The notes: a model not told the origin generated them from the letters alone. Numbered from the stretch's first letter, positions 23,501-33,800 are shown. The stretch: 64,000 nucleotides of DNA from Cotesia glomerata (GCF_020080835.1 NC_058160.1:21873152-21937151); one strand, 5' to 3'. Program-made: numbers and translations.

Positions 23501-25327
23501 CCTGCTCTGTAATGCTCTCGTTTGTATGTTATGTATAACGAATGCCGACACACCGATTGGAGTATTATATATATATATACGGCATATGGCATAGTCTACT
23601 TAACTTTCCACACAGATTAATAAACTCAAATAGACAATTCCTTCAGCAGTAATACGTCATTTATGTGAGTGAAACATTTTAACGCTCTATGAAAGTCAAT
23701 TTTTTATTACATTTTACACTTTTCTTTTATTATTATAACTTTTTAGGATCGTTAAATAAAGCATAAACCAGACAGTTGATTAATAAGCTAATGAGTCTAT
23801 TCATTTGCGTTTAATCTATTATTTCCCGTAGATTATTGCACGGCTGTAAGTAAATAAGAGGTATTGCGTGCACGTGCCAAAAGGTTGTGTCCTGGTTATA
23901 CAATAATATTAACTGTCACGTGTTATGATTTCAGCAATAAACACACTTTTAACTGTTAATTGTAAGTTTAAATATCCTCTTTACACTTACAATTAGAGAA
24001 AAAATTTTTTTGGAAAAAACGGCATTGTAGTGACAAGAAAATTAATTTTTTGAAAAAATTTATTTATTAATTGAAGAAATGAAAATTTTTCTTACAATAA
24101 TTTTTTTGTGGAAAAAAAAGTTTTCTAGATTTGGGGGAAAAATAACTTGCGAATTTTCATCCAAAATTGTTTTTTTCCAAATCTACAAAACTTTTTTTCA
24201 ACAAGAAAGTTACTGTGGGAAAATTTTTCATTTCTTTAGCTAAGAAATAAAATTGTTGAAAATTTTTCAAGAAGTTAATTTCTGTTCACAACAATGCCTA
24301 TTTTTTTTTTCAAAATAAATGTTTTCTCTCAGTGTAATTTCAATTAATTAATTAATAATTTCCAATTTTTGTTTTTTTTTGTTTGCAATTTTGCCATAAA
24401 TTATTTTTATTTTTACATATTATATTATTCAAGCTAATAAAACAAAAGATTTTATTATTGTTAATTTACTCCCGACACAGTAAAACTTGGAAATAAATTT
24501 TATTGCAGAAATTGCGGTCAAGATGTTAGAGAAATATTTTTAAAAATTATAATGTGTAAATGTAAATAATGAGAGATAAAAATAAAATATGAAATAGAGA
24601 AAGCTATTGGCGCTATTGGATAAGCTAAACTGAATAGAATAGTTGATAGGTCGATAATAACCGGAGAAAAATGACAGTGCAAATAAATATAAGGTCCAAT
24701 GCTTTGGTGGTTAGCTGTTAGTTATTACATGATAATTATGATTGTGATGTACACTGATAGAATACCTGTCAATTTATGCATCAGGAAAAAGAGACTGGTT
24801 GCATAGACAGATAGACAGACAGACATAGTTAAAGGATTGTTATTGTAATTTTATAAATGATAAATATAAATATTTCAAACGATTTACTATTATTTTTCTA
24901 AAATAGTAATCATCCGACTGCTTATCCAAGCATACTTATATTGCTTCCGTTCCTTTAATTAGACGCACGCATCTTAAATTATGCAATGTCTAAAAAATAT
25001 ATTAGTTTCCGCTAGTCAATGTCTTTCATTATAAAATAATAAAAGACATTATAGCAACAATGACAATAGTAGTATAGTAAGTAATAACAATAACAATATA
25101 ATAAATGTGATGATGAGATTTAATTTAAATGTTTTAAAATTAAAAATTAATTAGCTGTTTTGCAATAAATATAAAGAGTTTATCTTTTAATTATAATTAA
25201 ATATTATTTAACTTTTGAATAAATATAAAGTACTTACACGAGTGGCAGGTCCACGCAAGCAGTGACTCGTGACAAATAGCAGAGCCAACACGAGGGCTAC
25301 CGCAAACCACGAAGACCTCCTCGCCAT
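752..25327 (-). CDS. Giant secreted mucin-like Ser/Thr-rich protein (3' end outside window)
   Basis: I do not recognise a named family. Eleven exons join in frame with GT-AG boundaries: 25238-25327, 14581-15757, 13414-13889, 13063-13116, 12597-12737, 8403-9797, 7137-7280, 1846-4734, 1207-1365, 1031-1087 and 752-925, giving 2,252 codons so far. The first exon is a signal peptide, so the product should be secreted or extracellular matrix. The mature part is Ser/Thr/Pro/Asn/Arg-rich with many potential O- and N-glycosylation sites, and I find no cysteine in it. The N-terminal third is basic (Arg/Ser-rich); the middle and C-terminal parts are mucin-like with TTT and TTE runs. Every intron except the one between the second and third exons is phase 0, so most exons could be skipped without a frameshift. 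No stop codon is visible; the gene continues left of position 1. The join of all exons into one transcript is inferred from matching phases, not shown by RNA. Confidence 0.75.
1846..4734 (-). CDS. Large mucin exon of the mucin-like gene
   Basis: A 2,889 bp phase 0-0 exon (963 residues) runs from acceptor TTTACAG to donor ATG|GTACCT. It starts AKKPSIPVSISSPGEPKVLT, then has about 700 residues dominated by Thr, Ser, Glu and Asn with many NxS/T sites and a 12-Asn run coded by an AAT microsatellite (about 3206-3252). Near its C-terminal end (about 2229-2388) two tandem motifs appear, VYGIYPNKTIVRKRP and IFGIFPDGKLVRKFPNGT, the only part that looks folded and constrained. Long reading frames on the opposite strand here are shadows of the triplet-rich composition. 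Confidence 0.8.
5089..5278. mobile_element. MITE with CACAGTAAAAAATATTGTGT terminal inverted repeats
   Basis: The 190 bp element begins CACAGTAAAAAATATTGTGT and ends with its reverse complement. The interior is also largely palindromic, with GTGTTAA/TTAACAC motifs repeated on both arms, so the whole unit can fold into one hairpin. It has no coding capacity. The tips resemble the CACTGTAAAAAAT tips of the element at 16830-18686. Confidence 0.8.
6015..6062. repeat. Short ATTAATG-type tandem repeat
   Basis: About six imperfect copies of a 7 bp unit (ATTAATG, with ATTAGTG and GTGATTA variants) lie in an intron of the mucin-like gene. Confidence 0.6.
7137..7280 (-). CDS. Small 48-residue exon of the mucin-like gene
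   Basis: A 144 bp phase 0-0 exon is bounded by TTGCAG and CAG|GTATGA. It encodes SLSVPRVTPSGSPPRFSAKY, then RGVEFFVRKPSD and a Ser/Thr tail. The FFVRKP stretch loosely recalls the VRK motifs in the next large exon, 1846-4734. Confidence 0.7.
7351..7576. mobile_element. MITE-like element, ACACAGAAAAAAA ... TTTCAGTGT
   Basis: The ends ACACAGAAAAAAA and TTTTTTTTTCAGTGT are imperfect inverted repeats. The interior repeats TTCTTGATTCAAG-like motifs in both orientations. A shorter relative lies at 16523-16632. It sits in the intron between exons 8403-9797 and 7137-7280. Confidence 0.6.
7732..8236. mobile_element. TTAA-flanked MITE with CCCGTTGAGGTCA termini
   Basis: A 505 bp segment is bounded by CCCGTTGAGGTCA and its exact reverse complement TGACCTCAACGGG, and by TTAA on both sides (7728-7731 and 8237-8240). 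TTAA target duplication and CCC termini are the signature of the piggyBac superfamily. There is no transposase frame, so this is a non-autonomous copy in an intron. Confidence 0.8.
8403..9797 (-). CDS. Exon of the mucin-like gene carrying three WNxAYIDKNWQEP repeats
   Basis: This is a 1,395 bp phase 0-0 exon (465 residues), acceptor TTTTCAG and donor GTG|GTAAGA. Residues encoded between about 9385 and 9085 hold three imperfect tandem repeats with core RxWNxAYIDKNWQEP, spaced about 40 residues apart. The first two are nearly identical; the third is WNPGHVDKTWQEP. The rest is Lys/Arg/Ser/Thr-rich and low in complexity. The repeat does not match a domain I know. Confidence 0.75.
11222..11507. 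mobile_element. MITE with GTTTTACACTGA termini
   Basis: GTTTTACACTGACAAAAAG at the left mirrors CTTTTTTTTCTCAGTGTAAAAC at the right, giving about 20 bp of terminal inverted repeat around a 250 bp AT-rich centre. No reading frame. It belongs to the CACTG(A/T)nAAAA group found several times in this window. Confidence 0.65.
11842..12100. mobile_element. MITE with ACAGGCGAGACCA termini
   Basis: ACAGGCGAGACCA (11851-11863) and TGGTCTCGCCTGT (12081-12093) are perfect inverted repeats; the pairing extends outward through ATTGAA/TTCAAT. Inside, a second inverted pair built on GCAGTTTCAATCGGTTT and AAACCAATCGAAACTGC makes a nested hairpin. Non-coding. Confidence 0.75.
12738..13062. other. Short intron of the mucin-like gene
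   Basis: AT-rich sequence between two phase-0 exons; I see no feature in it. Confidence 0.5.
13414..13889 (-). CDS. Thr/Pro-rich exon of the mucin-like gene
   Basis: The acceptor TTTTGCAG at 13890-13896 and donor TTG|GTAATT bound a 476 bp exon that completes the split codon from the upstream exon and ends in phase 0. It encodes TTLFPSTLQPPTESPS, then a Thr-rich tract and finally PPEFKAKLAQL. It is followed in the transcript by the small exon 13063-13116 (KNNSVKESGSESSPRVTK) and by 12597-12737 (47 residues beginning DVTISRQ and ending ESYKANE). Confidence 0.7.
13890..14580. other. Phase-1 intron of the mucin-like gene
   Basis: The only non-phase-0 intron of the gene. AT-rich, ending with a poly-A run near 14455-14470. 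No repeat with clear ends is visible. Confidence 0.5.
14581..15757 (-). CDS. Arg/Ser-rich N-terminal exon of the mucin-like gene
   Basis: The exon opens after CTTTCAG with DEIRDTTLRSRG and ends GAAGAAG|GTATTT in phase 1. It encodes about 392 residues, highly basic and polar, with many RS/SR and RRS pairs, several dibasic sites and short Thr stretches. It looks disordered; there is no recognisable fold and no cysteine. The phase-1 join to 13889 restores the frame. Confidence 0.75.
16523..16632. mobile_element. Short MITE-like element related to 7351-7576
   Basis: Starts ACACAGAAAAAAAAATTTAC, carries the same CTTGATTTAAGAATTTTTC interior as the element at 7351-7576, and ends in a T-run followed by CAATGCAT. 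About 110 bp, degraded at the right end. Confidence 0.5.
17517..17600. repeat. (AT)n microsatellite
   Basis: About 70 bp of AT/TA dinucleotides with a few C interruptions, forming the loop of a long palindrome whose arms are the GTACCCACAT/ATGTGGG(T/C)AC motifs. Confidence 0.85.
17689..18030. repeat. 241 bp tandem palindromic repeat
   Basis: The block GACAAGATACAATGTCATTT followed by GAAGTTTTTAAAGATATAAG recurs with a period of 241 bp. Each unit contains AAGATATAAGCTCATCCCGA and its reverse complement, so neighbouring units form head-to-head hairpins. Confidence 0.8.
23987..24338. mobile_element. Foldback MITE with GGCATTGT arms
   Basis: About 150 bp arms mirror each other: GAGAAAA, CGGCATTGTAGTGACAAG and GAAGAAATGAAAATTTTTC on the left match the reverse complement of the right arm ending TTTTCTCTCAGTGTA. 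Non-coding hairpin element in the first intron of the mucin-like gene. Confidence 0.65.
25238..25327 (-). CDS. Signal-peptide exon of the mucin-like gene
   Basis: This 90 bp exon starts with ATG and encodes 30 residues: MARRSSWF followed by a hydrophobic core (AVALVLALLFV) and TSHCLRGPATR, a textbook cleavable signal peptide with a basic n-region. It ends CGT|GTAAGT, a perfect phase-0 donor that matches the phase-0 acceptor at 15757. The only cysteine seen in the whole protein is here, near the predicted cleavage site. Confidence 0.8.
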
Positions 25328-28300
25328 TCTATAAAATTATAAACATCAAACAAATGTCACTTTCGAAATAAATGGGCCACTATAATTATTAACGAGTTTT
25401 AATTATTTTTTTTTTCCTAATTTGCTATTCAATTTTTGTAGATAAAAATTTTTACTAACTAGCGAGACCTTGGACTTGATACGAATTTTATTTTTAACAA
25501 GGGATTCGTGACTTGGATGATTGTTAGAGAGAAAGGATCGAGATGAGTACAGATAATAGAGTACACGAGGAACCGTTAGAGATTACTGTAATAGATTTAT
25601 TCAATGATTCACTTCATTCAACAGCAAAAACCTGATCGGCTTGTTTAAATTCAATTAAATACTTTGTTAATTTTTTTTTCCTTTTATTGAAAGTAAATAT
25701 TTGCTTAGCGATTGTTGAATTTTTTTTTTTTAAGAAATTAATTAAGGACAAAGCAAAGATTATTAAATGTGAAAAATTACTTTCACACATTTAAATGAGC
25801 TTGTAAATTTACAATAGTACTTAAAAATGTTTTTAATAAAAAAATATATTATTTACGTAAGTCATTAAAAAGTCCATCTGGTAAAATAAGTCATATAGTC
25901 GTGAAAGTGGACTAGTGAGACCAATGAACGAACGAACGGTCAGTTAATCTCATTTATGCGTTTAATATTCCACAAGACCATGCTGTGCCTTGGCAACCAA
26001 CAAACGTGCACTCTTTTTTATATCTAAACCAGGATTTGAAATTAAACATTTTTATTCAAGTGTCCTAAAAATTATTTAAAATTTTCCACAAAAATAAAAA
26101 ATATTTTTTTTTGATAAAAATGAAAATTAGTCACATTTTTAACTAAAAATTTTAATTACCTTAATTAAATAAATTTAATCCAACTTCAACATATCACAGC
26201 TCACGAATTGACTATAAATAATAAATAAATAAATACACAGCACTAGAGGGTAAAATCTTTTAAAAAATCACATTGAATTGATTGAAAAAAAAAAAAAAAA
26301 AAAATCGAAGAACTTTATTTTTCGAGTTTAAATATTTATTTGAATAGTTTTATTTTTTCAGGGGTAAGCCAGAGTAAGAACTTGTCTTAAAACATTTTAA
26401 CCGGCTGAAAGTACTAGAGTAGTAAGTACGGCAGCCTATGGTGTAGTGTCGAAGACAAATGGAACTCGATCGAATGGCTATGTCAAAAAACCGGGGCTGG
26501 GGCAGTAGCAACAGGCGAGGGAAAAGACAGAGATAAAAACGAAAAGAGAGAGAGTAAGTAAGCGAGTGGATAGGAGAAAAAGTTTAAAAAAGTACGAGTG
26601 TGCTAAGAGACTGTGGCATTTTCCCTTTCGCTCGTATATGTTGGACTTTAGTTGTTGCCCTACTACTACTACTACTACTGGAGATTGCCTGGAGTGGAGA
26701 TCAACAGAATGCCCCCTACCATCTTATTCCAAGCGATCCTTAAGAGCTTTGGGGGATTGGAGGGCCGAGTGGGGTTTTTCAAGCCCAACTAAAGGCACAG
26801 GACCTCTACTCATATCACGTTTGAATGTTACTCAGTACGTATCACTTTACTCAGCTTTTAGCCGCTGGTCATTCCTGATATTAACGGTGAGATTAGCCCA
26901 CACGCCGTCCAGCACTCAGCTCCCGCCAATCAAATTAAATGATCGGCTCAAGTAAAACTGTAAATAAAACTCGAGAGTTTTTAACTGATGGATAACTCAA
27001 TCACTCGAGCGAGACGATCCTTGACGTTAGAACGATGCTTTTTAAATTTGCTAGTATTTCACTAATAAATTTCTAATATTCTTGGAAAAATATTCGAGGG
27101 AACAGTTTTTTTTTTTTTATATTGGCGATAAAATGAAATAACTGTTGGCTAAATTGTTTACAAAATAAACGAATATTTAAGCAAAATATTGCAGTAATGA
27201 TAATGTTAATATTATTTGGAAATAATTATGGTAAATCTTGGAAATTTGAAAAGTGACAGGATGTGTACGACGCTGGACGTTACGCGTCGCTAACACAGCT
27301 TTCCCTTGACATTCTCAACTGTAAGTAATAAGGTAAGAAATATACGTAATTGCAAACAAAAAACTCGGTCAAATAAAAGGAAAAATACTTTAAGTATTAT
27401 GGTAATTATATTTAAGATGGGGAATAGGATTGAGAAGATGTCAAGATGCTTTGACGGGTAGCAATTTTAATGTGTCTGACTTGTGATGACTATTTTCACT
27501 TGAGACGCAGAGACATCTTCACTCTACTTATTGACTTTGCAATAAGAGGACTTTATTGTAGCGATATTAAGTTCTTAGGAAAACTTTCAGACTTGGAAAT
27601 GAAGAAATTCAAGTGACACTATTCATTGTCAATGTTGATATACCTTGAATTGTAAATAATATCCGTGTTCTTACTTGCTTAATTGTTGGTTAAGTTATTA
27701 TTGCATACTTATTTCCTTTCATTAATTTATAAATAGGTTTTTAGGTGTTTTATCAATTGAAAATCTTAATTGATTTATCTGAATTTATTAAAATTTACTC
27801 AAGTCAACAAACAAACCGCTTCATCCTTGAATTAGTTTAAAAATTTTTTCTAATATTACTTCTATAAAAATTTGTGATTTGATCTTTTCTATTTTTTGAT
27901 TCTCATTAGAATTTGTCATAATTATTGAAGTTATGTAAGCTATGGATGATAAATAATAAAAAGTGATATCGAATATGTCAAGTGGTCTTTTTTCAAATTT
28001 TTACCAAATAACTCGTCAACAATAAAAAACAAAGTCTCATTTCGAAATAAAATAAAAATAATACATAAGCAATTAGTTTTGCCCTAGTAAGGGATATAAG
28101 TAATGACATTATGAAACATATTTGTAAAAGTACTAAATGTATTACCATAGAATTGATTAATAAAAAACTTTTAAAATTGAAAATAATAAGAAAGTCTACT
28201 GTACTAAATATAACTGTTATAAAAATTTTTTCAGCTCAGAAATTTAACTGTAACTACCTAATTAATTAATTTTTTTTTTTAACTTAACAGTTTCAAAAAC

Positions 28301-28592
28301 TCACATTCTTTTTCTTTGATATCATAAGAATAATTTCTATCTATTGTAAAAATAGTTCATTTATAAAAGCATTTACATTTACGAAAATCGTTCTTTGAAT
28401 TTTTGCTTTTTGTGGAAACATAATTTCAAAATAATAATTAATGTTAAGGTACTTCCTTCTTGAAGAGGATTATATTTTTCAACTTATTGCGATGAAAAGT
28501 GCCAATTATGGATAATAGAAACTTATTGGTTCGAATATCCAGTTCCCGTCTGATCTCAACGCTTGTAAGTCTAAAGAAGCTATATATAATTA
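25328..28592. promoter_or_regulatory. Upstream region of the mucin-like gene
   Basis: The 3.3 kb before the signal-peptide exon contains no credible gene. A patch at about 26400-26960 is clearly less AT-rich than its surroundings, with an (ACT)n repeat at about 26666-26684 and a GAGAGAG run. It may hold the promoter or an untranslated first exon of the minus-strand gene. The 129-codon plus-strand frame there has no family resemblance. Confidence 0.35.
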
Positions 28593-28896
28593 GGGTGTGC
28601 CAAAATTCAACTTCCGTGATGGACCTCTTAAAATTCCTGACATATTTTGAGCGTAAGGGATTTATTTGATTTTCATATAATTTTTTAACAGGAGTTTTGT
28701 TTGGACAAATTTTGAAATTTAGAAATTTCAGCAAAAATGCCTAAACAAAACTCCTGTTAAAAAATTCTATGATAGTCAAATAAATCCCTTACGCTCAAAA
28801 TATGTCATAAAACGCCCAAACACAACTCCTTTTAAAAGCGGAACTCAAAATTCCATTTTTAAGAGGTCCATCACGGAAATTAAATTTTGGCACACC

Positions 28897-28898
<2 letters not shown>
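28593..28898. mobile_element. TA-flanked MITE with GGGTGTGCCAAAATT termini
   Basis: GGGTGTGCCAAAATTCAAC at the left and the reverse complement of AATTAAATTTTGGCACACCC at the right, each next to TA, define a 306 bp Tc1/mariner-like non-autonomous element. Internal inverted copies of GGAGTTTTGTTTGG and TAAGGGATTTATTTGA extend the palindrome. Confidence 0.8.

Positions 28899-28983
<85 letters not shown>
28899..28983. repeat. (AT)n tract followed by poly-T
   Basis: A run of TA dinucleotides of nearly 60 bp is followed directly by about 27 T. It abuts the right end of the MITE, which suggests the element inserted at an existing TA microsatellite. Confidence 0.85.
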
Positions 28984-30808
28984 CAGTCAAAATACTTTTT
29001 AGGTATTGAGAAGAAATTTATTTTAAGTAATTGTAAACGATAATTATTTTAATTAAGTTAAATTAATTATAATTAAGTTTTACCCAATAAAACTGGTTGT
29101 TTATTCAAGTAATTGATCATAATTAAAAAAAAGTAAGTTAAAAGTTAATTAAAAATTTTTTTTCATCCTATAAAATTACTTAAAAATAAAGACTTAAACT
29201 AAATTGCTATCAATCATGTTTTGATTGCATCATTGAATCTTTTTTTTTTTATTTAATTCAATTATTGCCTTTACAATTAAAAAAATTTAAACCGATAGTT
29301 ATTACACATAACTATCAAAATTTCCAGTAGCAAATTATTAGATTGATGTATTTTTAGTTGTTTTTATCTCGTTAATAAAATCTGAACTATTTCGCAAAAA
29401 AAATAAAACTTTCGGGCTATAAATTATCTTTACATTGTTTTTTTATACTTCTATCAGTATTTTTATAACAGTTATTTAAAGCGATAAATACTCCTAACAG
29501 TTTCTTCAAACTATCATAAAAAATTGGGTATAACAAAACGTACACCTGTAATATGTACTTGTAATTTAACGCAAAATATAAATCTATCAAAATAAGTCTA
29601 TTAACCAATTACAACAAATTAAACTTTTATTAGGACTATTAACTATCGAAACTATTTTCCGCATGAGTGATTGAATAAAAAAATAAAGAACAAAACTGCA
29701 AATTACCAGAGCTCGCACATGTACATAATTTAGAAGATGCTTTCAATTGTGACCTGAAAAAAAAAATACAGGTATTTTTGAAAAAGTGAGACTAAAAATA
29801 ATATACGTGAATACAATGACGTCAGTATACTTACATTATTTATATTTTAACAACGTCAATTATCGCATCTAAATATAAATTTACTGTGCAAATAAATATA
29901 CAAAAGACGTTTTTAGAGAAAACAAAATATCCATAGAATTCTATTTTATCAACAGCTTGTCTTAAAATCGTGATCCTTCGGGTTTCTTCGAGTAATCTCG
30001 TGGTTAAATACCCGTTAGTTGTGAGCATTTAGTACATGTGTCTGAACTGTGACTGTAATGACAGTTTTATACACCTACAGTGACACTTACATTAGATTCT
30101 AAGTATAAATTATTATACATTGTAGATGTATTTAGTTTGAGTACCGTTAGCTAGCCATAAGTATAAAACGCGCACATTATTAAGCAAACTTTATCAACAA
30201 CAATACAATAGATTTCTAGACTCTGTTAATTATACTTTAAAAGCCTGATCGTGATAACAAGTTAATGACTTTAACAATATCATGCTGACTAATTTTAACT
30301 ATTGTCTTGTTACTTTACTTTCAATTATTGCCTTCAATCGAGTAATACTCATTTATAACCTCATAGGATTATCGAAATTTCATTTATTACCATAAATCTG
30401 TGATGTAAGTACTTTTTATTTATTAATATAATTATTTTAAAATTCTTTATTTGTTTATATCAAAATTAAAATTAAAATTTTTAAAGATTTCAAGTATACG
30501 GTCATTATAATTATTGTAAGATTTGTAAACATAAAAAATATGTAAGTATAAATATTATAAATATTGAAGTGACCTCAATATCAAGGCCAAAAAAAGAGAG
30601 TTCTTTTGTTCATGCTTTATAATTTTATCGATTATATATTTTAATCATTAACATTAATCTTGAATAAAAAATGAAATTTATTATTTTATTTATATTATTA
30701 TTATTATTTAAAGAGTTCTATATTTCAAAGCCATCTTCGGAAAAAATAGTAAATTATTATTATTATTATTATTATTATTGATATTATTATTATTTTTTGT
30801 TCTTTCAG
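28984..30808. other. Intergenic region upstream of phospholipase D
   Basis: AT-rich with (ATT)n runs near 30700-30790. No gene seen. The acceptor TTCTTTCAG at 30800-30808 suggests that a noncoding leader exon of the Pld gene lies somewhere in this stretch. Confidence 0.4.
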
Positions 30809-30842
30809 ATAATAGATATCAGTGAGTATTATTACAAAGAAA

Positions 30843-33800
30843 ATGGTTAAAAATGATGAACAACAAGCAGATAAATCAAGTGGAGATTATGACAATGAAG
30901 AACACGGTTTGTCACACGATTCGGAGTACGATGACGATCTTTGTGTACCAGATTCCTTGGAAATTTCGGTAACAGTCAACGACCGTCAGTCTTTAAACGA
31001 TAAATCTTTAGATAATGATAACAATATAAACAAAGAAGGAAGAGTACAAATAAACGTATTGCCGTTTAATGCAATCCATGCACCGGCTGTTAAATTTAAA
31101 TCGCAAAAACATAACGTGTTTATACAAGGAGAAGATATACACGTGAGAATAATTGACAATGAAAGGAGTGTAACCACTCATTTATTAAACCCGAATCTAT
31201 ATACTATTGAATTTAGGCACGGACCATTCGTTTGGACTGTTAAAAAACGGTATAAGCACATACAAAATTTACACAATCAATTAAAAATATTTCGTGCGAG
31301 CCTCAACATTCCTTTCCCTACGAAAAGTCACAGGAGTAGAAGAAACAGTTTAAAAAATTTAGACGACAATAAAGTTAAAAATAAACCCAGAGGTGCTTTA
31401 CCAAGGTTTTTATTAGTTATTTTTTTATTTTTATTTATTTTTACGTAAATAAATTTTTTTATTTTTTTTATTATTTATCATTTATAATTTTTTTTATGAT
31501 AGATTTCCAAACAAACCAGACGGTTTAGTGCCTTACGAGTGCCTTGAACACCGAATGAAAGTATTGGAAGAGTACTTGAGTAACTTATTAAAAATAGAAA
31601 TTTATAAACGTCGTCCTGAAACTATTAGTTTTATGGAATTATCCCATCTATCTTTTATTGGGGACTTGGGTGATAAGGGCAAAGAGTCAATAATATTAAA
31701 ACGTACGGGTTCGAGTTCAAAAGCCGGTTGTATTTTTTGTGGTCTTTTAAAAAGTATAAGTTGTGTTCACTGTAGTCATTTTTGTACATCACTTTGCGGT
31801 AAATGGCATTCACGTCATTTTGTTGTTAAAGATACATTTATCGCTTACATAAGACCTAAAGACGGTAGAATACAGTCTGTAATTTTGATGGATAATTGTT
31901 TTGAAGTCAGCTCTGGATTGTATGCCACTGGCTCACGAAATGGTTTGCAAATTATTAATTCAAGTCGGCATATTGTTATTGAGTGTTGGACGCGAAGAAA
32001 AGCTAAAGAGTGGCTTGAGTTTATTCAAAACGTTGCTAATAATCAAGGTATATATTTTAAATAATTAATTAAGGGGACCCGGTGGTCTAGCGGCCTAAAA
32101 TTTAATCTATTTTAAAAATTTTATTTCTATATGAAAGTAATGACTAATGCTTTCAAATTTTTATTGAACTTATTCTATTACTTATCAACTACACAAAAAT
32201 GAAAATCAAAACAAAAAAAAATTGTTTTAAATTAGAAAAATGGCGCTGAAGTTCCCCTCTCTAAAAAAATGGACCTGACTGGTGTGCGTCGATTGATCTC
32301 TCCCTCTGATCTGAAATAAAAAAAAATGACGCATTTTTAATTTGTATAAGTATAATTATCGTTGGAACTAGAATGGAAAAAAAAATATTTGACAACATAG
32401 CGCGTAGTTAAAAGTATGAATCTGAAATTCGTTTTCAAAAAACTCTTTTCAATCGACACGCACCACTCAGGTCCATTTTTTTTTTCTTTTGGAGAGAAGA
32501 ACTTCAGCGCCATTTTTCTAATTAAAAAAAATTTTTTTTTGTTTTGATTTTCATTTTCGTGTGATTGATAAGCAATAGAATAAGTGTAATAAAAACTTGA
32601 AAGCATTAGTCATTACCTTCATATAAAAATAAAATTTTTAAAAATAGCTTAAATTTTAGGCCGCTAGACCACCGGGTCCTCTTAAATAAATTTTATTTTA
32701 TTTAATCAACTGATTTAATTTTTTTAGGCAAATGTTTTATTCAACAAAATCCTCACCGATCATTTGCGCCATATCGTTCACCAACACCCGCCACCTGGTT
32801 TATCGACGGTTCCACTTATATGTCAGCGGTTGCAGACGCGTTAGAAAGTGCAAAAGAAGAGATTTTTATCGCTGACTGGTGGATATCACCAGAGATTTAT
32901 ATGAAGAGGCCGATGATTGACGGGGATTATTGGCGGTTAGATAAAATTTTACAGCGTAAAGCTACGTCAGGTGTTAAAATTTTTGTTATGATTTACAAAG
33001 AAGTTGAATTAGCTTTAGGTATAAATAGTTATTACAGTAAGCAGCGATTAGTTTCTTTGTGTCCAGAAAATATTAAAGTATTTAGGCATCCAGACCATGC
33101 GAGAGTTGGAGTATTTTTATGGGCTCACCACGAAAAAATAGTTGTGGTGGATCAGAAGCTGGCATTTGTCGGTGGCATTGACCTCTGTTACGGACGCTGG
33201 GATAATAATGAGCACAGGTTAACTGATTTAGGTTCAGTTCATCAATCAAGTATCTACATACCTACTAAAGGAAGAATAACTACCACCAGTAGCAAACGTG
33301 CTGTTGAAATGAGAACTAACAAGCATGCAGTGCTTCCTCTGGCAATAGCTACTAATACAATCGCAATGGCCATTACCGGGTTTCTTCCAATAATTCCAAA
33401 GCCCGGTAAAACTAATGCATCTCCACGATCTCTTCACAGCGTAAAAATTGTTAACTCGGCTTTTTTATCACCGCCAGATGATGCAAACACCGAACGACTG
33501 AAATGCAACACTCCGGATCCTCAGAAAAAAAATATACTGGACATGGCCAAGACGACGGTGGATCGAGTTAAGCAGAATGTCAAAATAAAGAGACAAGAAC
33601 TGATAAATATGGTTTACAATCCGCATGAATTAGATGATAGCAGTGATGATGATGATGATGATGATGAAGATGAAGTAGACAATGTGGTAATTCACGAACC
33701 TGTTGATTTAGAGGGAGTTTTGAAAAATAATGCAGACATTTTGTCTGGACTTCCTGGTGCAGCTAAATTGTGGCTAGGTAAAGATTACACTAATTTTATA

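Larger units (their letters stand above)
15758..25237. other. 9.5 kb first intron of the mucin-like gene
   Basis: It separates the signal-peptide exon from the rest of the protein and holds the nested transposon 16830-18686, MITE-like units at 16523-16632 and 23987-24338, and homopolymer tracts. Between 18.7 and 23.9 kb I see no exon with credible splice sites. The size and position make it a candidate place for enhancers. Confidence 0.55.

Noticed and set aside
26566..26955. 129-codon plus-strand frame
   Set aside because: No family resemblance, mixed composition with an (ACT)n run, and no splice or Kozak support. More likely promoter or untranslated sequence of the minus-strand gene.
28444..28734. 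96-codon minus-strand frame
   Set aside because: It runs across the left arm of the GGGTGTGCC MITE and has no coding character.
32337..32606. 89-codon minus-strand frame in the Pld intron
   Set aside because: Lies wholly inside the foldback MITE and has no homology.
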